From assembly GCA_008694505.1 (NCBI GenBank), contig VZDJ01006585.1, forward strand, positions 8,762,021 through 8,826,020: a DNA stretch of 64,000 bases, in the 5' to 3' direction. Source of the stretch: Cyanoderma ruficeps. Taxonomy: Eukaryota; Chordata; Aves; Passeriformes; Timaliidae. A model generated the notes under the pieces. It did no database searches. It was given only the letters and a program-made list of their open reading frames with translations, and was not told the origin of the DNA. Position numbers and translations under genes: made by a program. Numbering within the stretch: the stretch's first letter is position 1; each line of letters begins with the position of its first letter. Below, in pieces: positions 54,135-64,000 of the stretch.

Positions 54135-54869
54135 TGTCTTGGGTTATGTAACAAAAAAATGTTTATTCCATCTGTTGAAACTAGTTGGAGAGGTGTTTTT
54201 GTTATCTCTTGTAACTCCAGGGGGGAGGGGGTGGATGCCTTTTGATAATGGGCCAGCTGTTAAAACAGGGTGAGGCATTGCTCCTAATCTCTTCCACCAC
54301 TCATCCTCCCTCCAGGGGGATATCTTCTGTTAATAGGCCATTAAGGCTCACCAATGACATGACACATTACATCATCCCATTGTGAGATGCTCCACCCCCC
54401 AGTGGGGGGAGCCAACCAATTCGTACCTAGCTAAAAACTGAGACACCAGAAAACCAAGCATTCTGGTTTTCCACTGGATTCCTGAAGGAAGACTGGACCC
54501 ATTTTGCCATTACTGGACCTTTTCTGTGGGGTCATCTCTATTCCAAGAGAACCACATCTGCCACTTCAGGAGGGCTTACTTTGGATTGCTACAAACACCC
54601 TGACCAACAGGGTATCAGGTCGTATTTCGGACTCTGTCAGGGTTTCTAGGAATTTTTGTTTGTTTTGTATGCTTGGTTTTTTGTACTACTACATTTTTAT
54701 TCTTAATATTCCTAGTAAAGAACTGCTATTTCTATTCCCAAATCTTTGCCTGAAGCCCTTTAACTGCAAAATTATAATAATTTCGAAGGGGTGGGGGGTG
54801 GTTTAAATTCTCCATTCCAAGGGAGACTGCAGCTTTCCCTGCCAGATATCTGTATTCCCAACTGAGACA
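54135..54869 (+). mobile_element. Solo LTR with perfect target-site duplication
   Basis: A 735-bp element starting TGTCTTGG and ending GAGACA. It is flanked by an exact 5-bp duplication, AACAG, at 54130-54134 and 54870-54874. Diagnostic blocks include AGTAAAGAACTGCTATTTCT, CCCAAATCTTTGCCTGAAG, CAAAATTATAATAATTTCGA, and a G-rich GGGGTGGGGGGTGG run near the 3' end. This matches a family of avian (I think passerine) ERV LTRs. A CCAAT motif lies at about 54415. There is no internal sequence, so it is a solo LTR left by recombination. It is antisense to DIAPH3 in an intron. Confidence 0.88.
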
Positions 54870-56479
54870 AACAGTTTCTCAATTGTATGTTAGACTTCGA
54901 CATTTTGACTCAGCCACTGGTAAGCTGAAATCATCACCATTTAGGTCAGTAGGCTTCAGTAGTTAAAAAACTGCTTTGTTTGGGGACCATAGCTAAAATT
55001 AAAAGCTGATGTTGACTAAGGCATGTTTCAGTCTTCACTGGCCCAGAAACTTGATTTTAACAGGACGTCATACGGCTGTCATGAGAAACATTTGAGGGTT
55101 AGGCATACAACATATTATGTCACTGATTTACTTAGAAAGATGCTAAGAAACACAATACAACAACTTGTGCCAAATCTAACTTTTGATTGGACTCTTCACA
55201 GGACCGTTTATCTTGCATAAAGAGTTCATAGTATAAATTAATGTGACGTATAGTATATATCATACACAATGTCAAAATTATGAAAGTTGGCAAGGAACAC
55301 TGATTTAAAAACAATACAAAAGCCGAAACCACAAAAAAATTCTCTACACCAATTGCAGGTAGCAGCTGAGTAACAGCTACACTCTTTCACCCAGATGAGA
55401 AACTCAGCAAAATAACATAGTGCATAGAGCTCATTAACAGGTGGTATATAAGAGATTTTCAAACTCTTGTTTCCAGCAAAGCCAGTTTTTCACTCTAGTA
55501 CTTCAGATTTTTTGACATTGAACATTTACATATTTGATCAAGAAACTTTATATCTCTATTTTGTCCTGAAGAGGTTTTTTCCCTCTGCATGATCTTAGGT
55601 AGTTCTTGAACTTAAGATTTCAGCATGCCTTTGATTTCAGCAGTGTATAACTATTAGATATATTTTCCTTTAAGACTATATTTCTGATGATAGCCTCAAA
55701 CAAAGCCTAGTTTACAATATGCTGCTATTCAGTTTAGTACTATTGCCTTTGCAGCTTTCAATTTAGTGAAAAGAGATTAAAAATAAAAATCAAACCTCTA
55801 AATATAATCAGCTCTTCCAAAAAAAATCATATAAAATAATTGTCAATTGTTTCTTGTATGCCTCTGAAAGACATGGTATAAAACCTGAAGGGACATAGAA
55901 GAATGGCAGAAAACGAACAAAAAACTCATTAACTTTAACCCTTAATCCTGGAAGGATTCAGAAAAGAACCCAAGTCAAACTGAAGTACACAACTCATATG
56001 CTAGTTAAAAAACCAAGTCAAACCCTAGGGTTTTGAATGTTAGTGAGTCCACAAAGCCAAGCTGTTTGCTGGACGCAATGGATGCGTGCCCAAACAATCT
56101 CCTACTTACACCCGCTCGTACTCCCTAAGCCCTCACAGCCCTCTTCCAAAATGACTCCTGCTATTTTTATAAGCAATAATTAGATTTCCCATCATCTGCT
56201 TTTCATGGTTAAAACAACTTCATTCTTAGGGCTCCCTCTTCTGAATTTGGTTTTCTAATAACACAATTATTCCAAAAACCTCTTCACCTGCTTCTGCTTT
56301 CAAATAATTCTGCATAGTGTTTTAGGTGATGACTCACCAGGCCTTTAATTTTTGCATTACAATTTCTCCATTTATGCTGGGAATACCTTATCTGATGAAC
56401 CTACGATAAAATATCCTTTTTTTCTTGACCAAAGCCCTTATTACAGTATCAAGATGCATGATCTTGTACTTCATGCTAT

Positions 56480-56760
56480 TGATTTTCATTTCTTTTATTC
56501 TGCTTCCTCAGGATCACTCAACCTGATACCCCTCTCATCTGGCAAACTATCTAACCCTGTGTCAGACATGCTCATTGGTGCAATACCACAATTTTTTTTT
56601 GCTTTTTGGACCATGTTCCTTTTAAGACAGTATTTTGTTTCNCCATGTTCCTTTTGAGACAGTATTTTGTTTCTTCTACTTTTTATTCTAATGAATATGC
56701 TCCCATTGTACATATTATCAAGTGCTTTACTGAAGTCAACATAGATTTTATGGGATTGAA
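56480..56760 (-). mobile_element. Probable ancient CR1-type LINE relic
   Basis: On the minus strand 56700-56760 translates as KIYVDFSKALDNMYNGSIF, which resembles the YLDFSKAFD segment of CR1-like reverse transcriptases. The leftward sequence (GAGACAGTATTTTG, GATTTTCATTTCTTTT) resembles antisense sequence of an older CR1 subfamily. Divergence is high, limits are vague, and an assembly anomaly at 56642 interrupts it. Confidence 0.5.
56611..56673. repeat. 31-bp near-duplicate flanking a single N
   Basis: Copies at 56611-56641 and 56643-56673 start CCATGTTCCTTTT and end ATTTTGTTTC. They differ at one base (A or G at the 14th position) and are separated by one N at 56642. This is most simply an uncollapsed contig overlap. 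Confidence 0.85.
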
Positions 56761-59700
56761 AAAAAAAGAAAAAACTAATAACCAAAGCTACCAATAAATT
56801 AATTTTTATTTTATGCTACTCTCATTAACCTTTCTCTGTGTTGGATTATTCTTTCCGCTATTAACCTTAATATCAATAAAGTCAGATAAAGAGACATGAA
56901 ATTGCTCAACACATTCTTTCTCAGTTTCTTAAATATTCTATAGTAGCAGAGCATGAGTATAGCCACAGCAAAACTTGGTAAGAAATGCACTAACTAAATT
57001 TCTATTTTTATCTCAGTTGTCTCAAGATGCAGAATATGAAACTGGTATTTACAGTACAAGAATACAGTACTTTTGATTTTTTTCCTTTCAAAAAATTTCT
57101 GTGGAGAGTTTTCGCTTCCCTCTCTCCCATCCCCAAATCATTGTTCTTCTTAAAAATAAAACAATATTTAATCTAGCTTTGAAACTATACCTGTTTTATC
57201 TTAAATATTAGAAATAATTCTCCGAAGTTAAGCAATACTTGCATGTGCTCTCATTTTTATTGCTGCAAACCTTTTGCTACTTTTTGCATCAGTTGATATT
57301 TCAGATATCTTATGTGCCCACTCTGTATGACATTTTGCTTGGATGTTGCCATCTCCTAATGATGATGCTCTTCCTCTTGCCTTCAGGTATTTTGCTTCCC
57401 TTGTGCTATTTATGGCCCCTTTATTCTGAGAGAGTGACAGTGACAAACTGACCTCTAGCCTGATACAAAAAGTTATACCATATTATTAAAAAAAAATCTG
57501 AAAATACACTATTGGTTTTGCCAAGTGAAAATCCCACTGGACTGATTAAGTTTACTGAATAATTCTCTAAAATTGTCATCATATTATAAATGCCACATTT
57601 AAAAGTAAAGTTAAATGACAAAACGTAGCCAAAAAAGCCCAATAACCAACAAGAAAACAACCACGCATATTTTCAGGTGGATTTAGAGCACTAACAAAGA
57701 AATATTGCAGCGGAAAAGTATTGAGAGTTTCTGTAAACACCAGCAAAGGTCTAAAATATCCATAAACAGTAGCATGAGATCTACTTGGATATACTCAGTG
57801 TCACACGGCATTGAAAATACAATACTTATGCTTTTTTTTCCTCCCAAAATAATGATTTCCCTAGTCTCTACAGCCATTTTCTGGCTTTCTTGCCTTTTTT
57901 CTCCACTTTCTTCTTTGTGTGTGTGTGCCTAAGGTACATACAACAGCACCCTTTTTGAGATCTTTTTTCCCCCAAAGCTCTGATAATGCCACTGGCTCTT
58001 TAGCACTCAGACCTTCCCTTCTGTAGCCAGAGCAGGCTTCAGTTGCACACAAGAAAAAAAGCAGTTAAGTAGGATTTTTGTCTCCTATTTTGAATTCAAA
58101 TATGAACACACTAATGTAGTGGAATTGGTAAATGATGTGGAAGCATTTTTGTACCCAATTCACCAGTAATAATATTACTATCATCAGTAGTATTAGGCCT
58201 CAGATCTTACAGCAACTATGCCCTATACTACCTCCACAAGAACCCAGGCCTGGTGGACTTGTTCTAAACTTCAAGAGCCTCCTGGGAGAAATGCAGTCTG
58301 ACACCACATCTCTTTTTATAATGTGCAGTTTAAGCTCAGAAATTGTTAATATGGGAAACAGCTGAAAACAGAAACATCTGAATGACAATTCACTGTTTGT
58401 CAGTTATTCATCACTGAGCTGCTACTGAAAGAAAGCAGCAGCTGCTAAGGCAAGCAGGAAAAAATGGCCAAGCAAAAGGATATGGCATAAGCCCAGAGCA
58501 CAGGGATCAAGGTCCCCCAGATCTGTCAAGAGACAAAACCATATAAAAGAAGAAATTAAATTCAGAGGAGGGAGCAGAAAGAAGACCCTTGCACCAGTTG
58601 CAGCTTCTCTTGCTGAAGAGTTCTTGAGCCTCACCACCTGCTTCCTTGGGGACCACTAAGTGCTGAGCTGACTGCAGCATGTTGTATACCTGCAGATAAT
58701 TTAGGGTATGATTGTTAATAACTAACTATTTTGAATATGCAGTGAGAGTGGTTAATAATGATTCAGAATGAACTATTAGCATGGAACGGCAATAAATATC
58801 AGTCTAGTAGAGTTAAAAATACAAGTTCAAAAGTGGCCACATTTATCAGTCTTTTACCCAATATCATCATTCTAAGATCTAACTCCCTGAGGTATACAGG
58901 TAGCAAGATACAGAAGTCTACATGTACATCTAAATGCGGTTTCAGCACCTTCCTACTCATTAAAATTAAGCTTTCTCACCTTCAAGGGTCTATACATCTG
59001 CACAATGTATTCAGTTTTTCTTTTAATTGCCTTTTCCACCATTTTAAGGTTCCTCTTGCAATTAATTTCTGTGTGACCCATTTGATATTTTTCGTGTTTC
59101 AGCAGATATCCACATTTTTCCCCTACAAAGTATATAATCCTGATGGCCTGAAAATAAGAGCCTGTGAATTTGTGACCCAAATCAAAACCCAACCAATTCA
59201 TAGCATAAATATATTTAATAGTAGTGAGAAATTTGTCATTAACTTAGAAATTCTCTAAAAAGAAAAACACCTTTTGTCATGACATTCTTATGGCATATAT
59301 GTTATTATTTTTCTCTCATGCTGCCCCAACATTGTTAAGTTTTATAGGTGGGGGTGTCCTATTTTTCATTAATATAGTTTAAACTTCACATTTTCAATTT
59401 GGCTCCTAGCTTTTTTAGTTTGAAGTGAAATTAATTATCTGTTAAAAAATGAAGTTTCAAAAAAGATAAAATGGATATATTACTTGTAAAGCTGTGATGG
59501 GTTAATGTCTTTTAGAGAAAGGAAAATCTGCAGCTTTATAGTGTTATTACAATATGAAAGACTCGATAACACTGTTACCTGTAAGGTCTGTGTAAATTAG
59601 AGTCAATCAAGTAAAACAGCAGCCTGCATAAATGCAACATAAATCTTTGTAATACCATAAAATAAGAAATTAGTAAATTGTACCGAATTACCAAAATAAT

Positions 59701-62700
59701 TCTTGTCTGGAATACTAACAGAAAAGCAGGAAAGTCATTATGTTTAAAAGAAAAGACAGCTTTAATTATATAAATCTTCAGGAACTGTCATATCTGTAAG
59801 CTCATTAACTGCAATGAAAGTTCCTCCTGCTGATCTAAGAGCACTTAGAAAACAGGATTTGTTATACTTCAAAGTAAAAAGGTATCTTTAATTCACATAC
59901 TGTAACAGTGAATTAAATCTACTTCTAGTATTACAAAAGTTAAAACTAAAACTTTAGCATACAATGGAAAAAATCCAAACCCATAAATTAAACACCTTAA
60001 ATACCCTGAAGCAAACTTCAATTGCACAGGTTTACTTATTTACACTTACTGTTTGCCTCTCAAAGTTAGATTTAAAAAAATATTTTTCCTGTAACAATTA
60101 ATTTACATACTGTGAATATTTAATAATTTATAAAATACTATAAAATAGGTTAGCTTCAGCATTAACTTGGGGCAGTCACCTGTCACTGCTCTTGAAGTTT
60201 TACAAGCTATTTTAACAGCTTACTGTATGATCACTGGGAAATGTTTAATGAAATTAATGAAGCATGAATGTTTCTTCTGAAAAGTGTAAAAAAAAATGAG
60301 TTGCTGAACATCGTAATGTTCTAACATTCACCATTTTGAATAAGAAATAACTTGAAAGAGAAGTTTTAAAAATGAGCAAGTATAAAACGAAAAAGATACA
60401 AGTCATGCTACAAATAGGCTGGCTGATACAAGGACAGTCAAGTCAAGGAAGAATTCTAAAAAAAAGCATCCTTTATGTAACTTGTTTTGAGAAACATGTA
60501 GAAGACTCAACAATTTTTGAAGATGATCAAGCCAAAACTAACATGTGTACAGTATAGTTCCATTTTTATGTATAAATACATTTGTTCAACTTCAAGTTTT
60601 CTGTTAATACTGTTCAAATACATATTTCTACCCCATTATTTTGAATTATAATTTAAAGGATACCTGCAAATAACACTTTATGCCAGATGAAAAAAGCAAA
60701 ATTATTGTATCCAAAGACACGAATATGCAGACAGCTAATAAAACAAGCTCAATAAAAACCAGCTTGCAACAAAGGTATAGGAGAACAGAAAATTCTTATC
60801 CTACTCCATTGATTTATTCTTGGTAAGTACTTTTAAAAATTACTTCAGAAAACGTAGTTCAGTAAAACCATGAAGGGAATTTAATTCCACCACCTGTACA
60901 AGGCCCTAACCTTTACCAGGACAAAAGCTAGAGAAGAGCACTTAAAAACAAGTACTGGAACAAAACACCACCTCTCTGGTTCAGGGAAAAATTGAATAAT
61001 ATATTAATATGACACAAAAGCAGAAAAGAGTGAGACTGTCTCTTCACCCAACAACTCTGAGGAACAAAACAGCATATGTGTGAATAGAACCTTTCTATTG
61101 GATGACAGGAAAAAACAAGGCTGACTACCTCACTTCTGTGCTACCAGCAGCCTGTAATCCTTAGACGCATCATTTGGATCCAGTGGTTTTCCAGATTTAC
61201 TGGAAGTGTAAATTCCCTCCCAGAAATGCAAATCGGGATGCATTATTTTTATTCAACCTTAAATTACAATATCTTAAAATGGAGGAAATCCTCTAAACCC
61301 TCAGTACCAAAGTTTTGTTCTACAACAGCAAGTACTTTTTTCTGGAATATGCATATTTGACTATATAAAACATTTTTGATTACTTCCACTCTATCACTGT
61401 TCCTAATAGCCATAGTGATGGCTTGTAATATCTGCTGTAATATCTGCTATGATTTCCCAGCTCTCTTGGTCAACTTGTTGGACTTCATCAGCATATCAGT
61501 AATACATGAGACCATTACAGTGGATGTGACTGAAGAAATTCACAGACTTTCTTTTTAACTGACCTTCTGCTAAGCTCAAGCAAAAATAGCCACTTCATTA
61601 AAAATTTACTGTACAAAAGTGTCGGTGCATATTAAATCAACTTGCTTCATAAAAATGTACTTTTGCAGAAGTACTAAAAGATTTTTAAAAATTCCATCAG
61701 TTTTTATGATCTGCTGGGTCTTCCAAAATTCCAGTGCAGCAGGAGTCTTGCAAAAACAGAATGGAGTTTTGTAGGTAGGGAAACAAGTATAAACAAACAC
61801 ATTGATATGTGAATCTCTTAAAGATATCCTAAGCCTCTTTTTCTTACAAAAAAATGGCAAGTTTAGGGGGTCTTCATAGAAAACTAAAGAAGCTGGGTTG
61901 TTGTACAAGTAATTTATTGCATGGCTAAATCAGTCTCATGAAGGCAGAGTTCAAAGGATAACGGTTCATGCTATCATGCAAAGTTGTGTGGCATAAATCC
62001 CCCATGTCCCAAGCAGAAGCAGTCTTCTCAGCAGAGCAGCAGCAGCACTATCCATCCACGATCTCCATCTGAGATCTCTCCACTCTCAAAGCAGTGCATT
62101 TTTATTCTGTTTTTACCCAATCAGCTAAAAACACGGTTCTACTACTGTCTTCTTGGACCTATCTGGGCCTAACATTGATGTGCCCAAGAGGTAGTAATTT
62201 CTTACACAAATTCTACATACATAGTTCTATCTGTTGTATCTAGGAATGCTAGCAGCACTAAATTAGGTTTTCGTTATGTCTAGGACCTAATTAACTTTGT
62301 AAAAGGTAATGCTACTGAACTTCAAACTAGGCTTTGGGGCTTTTCTTACTAATACAGTCTCTTATTTGCTTAAGGCACTTAAAATATTCTCTATTTACTT
62401 AAAATAAACTTATATTTCTACCTCATATCTGTGTGGATTTATATATTTTAGTTTCTCTGAAGGTTTTAATTAAGCCCTCATATTTCTGAGTATTTCTGCC
62501 CCTGTATGAATGGGGCCCAGAGGGATTTGCATCCCAACAGTAAAACTGAAATGCAAAATACATCTCATAATACACTGTAGTAAATTCAATATATAAACTT
62601 GAAAACATGATCATGGATTTCCATCCTACCTCATACTGAGTGAGATCAAAGACTCAACTAGTCATTACCAGATGCCTAGAACAGAACAGAAAGCTTGGGC

Positions 62701-63895
62701 AAACTGATAGTCTTACTGGCTACTCTTTGAATGGTCAGTGATTTAGATCTCAGACTTTTTTCAGAAAACAGACAGCAGTGTCATATAAGACAATTGTCTA
62801 CACTGAAAATACTGCCTTCTAATAAGAATAAAAAACCTCAACCACAATACAGACAATAACATATTAGTGATGGAAAAAAAAAATCAGTGACCAGTTAACA
62901 CCAAAAATAATGCCAAACACACCAAATTAATTTACAGCAGCAACTTTTTCTACAACAAGTATAAACAGTTAGGTGAAGGGCTTGAAGCATTCGACAGCTA
63001 TTTAAAAATACTTAAACCTTCCTGGGGTTATAATACGCCAAGTAGAACTGGAAATTTTAAGAACCAGAAAGTGAACTCTGTGTAAGTGACCACTATCTCC
63101 AGTCCTCTATCAGAGGCATGTTTTGCAAAGCTGTAATTTGTGGCAGGGAGACTGACTGAGGCACGAGAGTGACACTCTACAAAGCATTATAGATAAACTG
63201 ATATTTTCCAAACTGACATAAACTAAGAAATTTTCAACTGAGCCTATCCAATTTTTTTTTTCCTGTCAGTGTAGGAGATAGCTAAGGTAGCACCAATTTC
63301 TTCCTCTATGCTTTGTTTCTTTAAATTACTTAAACTGATAAAATGTAGAAAGGGCACTTTTAATTAAGAAATTAATTTGGAAAAACTCCAGTGGTGTTTG
63401 TACAGAGATTTACCATATTCTATGTTGTCTGCTGAAACTAAACATTTTTCCAGACATCCAGTGTTTCTGTTGCATGAAAAAGACACATGTAGGGAAGACA
63501 AAACTGATCCATGTTTTGATAAAAATAAAATTAAGTGATGCCATGACAGCCTTTCTACATGTTTGAATTAGAAGATGGTGAGTGATACACTTATTGTATA
63601 AAAGATCAAAGATTGAAATTAAGATCTGGTAAAAGAAAAGAACTTTTAAAAGAAATCTAGTATGGAAAATGGTTCTAGCAGATATGTCAGAAGAAATATA
63701 ATGGGAAGTACTGTAGTAAATGTTAGAAGACAAAACAATACGTATCTTCAAGACCATTCATAGCAGCTCAAATTACTGATCTGGGATATTGACTATTAAT
63801 ATCTATTTTTTAAATATTGTTAGTAAAAAATAAACATCATCTTAACCACAAGACACTGTAATGTGTCAAAATCAAAACTAGTTAGTTACACAAAC

Positions 63896-63970
63896 CTTTA
63901 CTAGCTTTATCCAAATGCTGAAAATCCTCAACAAAATTCAGGACATCCTGATAGCTTTCTTCACACACTT
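63896..63970 (-). CDS. DIAPH3: DIAPH3 internal exon (FH2 C-terminal part)
   Basis: This is the most upstream exon in the window. On the minus strand an acceptor (ttttcttgtag) precedes 75 nt, followed by a gtttgtg donor. The exon holds two bases of a split codon, 24 full codons and one base of the next split codon. It encodes VCEESYQDVLNFVEDFQHLD followed by KASK. The split Val that follows joins in frame to the exon at 52696-52820. The text matches my memory of the vertebrate DIAPH3 FH2 region just before the 'VSxENLEK' segment. FH2 dimers nucleate and elongate unbranched actin filaments at the barbed end. The rest of the FH2, the FH1 and the N-terminal regulatory domains must lie to the right of the window. 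The paralogue call (DIAPH3 rather than DIAPH1 or DIAPH2) rests mostly on the later exons. Confidence 0.9.
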
Positions 63971-64000
63971 CTACAAGAAAATGGAGCAATGTTGTTTTCT

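Larger units (their letters stand above)
52821..63895 (-). other. DIAPH3: DIAPH3 intron (11.1 kb)
   Basis: GT-AG intron with donor gtttgtg and acceptor ctgtattttag. It contains a solo LTR (54135-54869) and a probable old CR1 relic around 56480-56760 with an ambiguous base at 56642. The rest is AT-rich sequence with short open frames, including one of 166 codons at 58758-59258 on the plus strand, none of which resembles a known protein. The flanking exons join directly in the remembered homologues (KASK-VSxEN), so no exon is expected here. Confidence 0.8.

Noticed and set aside
58758..59258. Longest open frame in the window, 166 codons on the plus strand
   Set aside because: It is in a DIAPH3 intron, has no recognisable domain, no codon-use signal, and no exon or promoter context. 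An open frame of this size is expected occasionally in 64 kb of AT-rich DNA.
63410..63757. 115-codon open frame on the minus strand near a real exon
   Set aside because: No formin similarity, and it lies within the intron between the exons at 63896 and 52820, which join directly in homologues.

Overview
This is a vertebrate, almost certainly avian, nuclear DNA window. It is AT-rich and gene-poor, with long introns. Its dispersed repeats are mainly CR1 LINEs, the dominant avian retroposon, including 3' tails that end in the ATTCTATGA-type octamer. It also holds three solo LTRs of avian endogenous-retrovirus type; their sequence reminds me of passerine LTRs, but I could not compare them to a library. 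No bacterial or viral genes were found.

The only gene I can support is the 3' part of DIAPH3 (diaphanous-related formin 3, mDia2), on the minus strand. Six coding exons run from right to left: 63896-63970, 52696-52820, 43520-43684, 39458-39593, 24657-24752 and 24156-24215. Every junction keeps the reading frame. Together they give about 218 residues: the end of the actin-nucleating FH2 domain, a Lys/Glu/Arg-rich helix, the autoinhibitory DAD motif with its basic tail, and the start of the variable C-terminus. The 5' part of the gene lies to the right of the window. The far C-terminal exon of the long isoform was not found. Instead, reading through the last donor site gives a short alternative C-terminus that ends at a TAG at 24118-24120.

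The most interesting signal is the intron between the second and third exons (43685-52695). Its boundaries are AT and AC rather than GT and AG. It has a perfect U12-type donor (ATATCCTTT) and a CCTTAAC branch site about 11 nt from the acceptor. Only the AC acceptor gives the conserved, in-frame protein, so this is a strong call for a minor-spliceosome AT-AC intron.

Layout: 1-24117 is downstream intergenic DNA with a GATA-type microsatellite, a GC-rich patch carrying an RFX X-box-like palindrome, a CR1 of about 1.3 kb, a CR1 tail and one LTR. 24118-63970 is DIAPH3, whose introns carry CR1 fragments and two LTRs. 63971-64000 begins the next intron. Assembly gaps or ambiguous bases lie at 9546-9557, 35975 and 56642; the last sits between two near-identical 31-bp copies and looks like a misjoin. 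I did not find an undescribed multi-gene system in this window.
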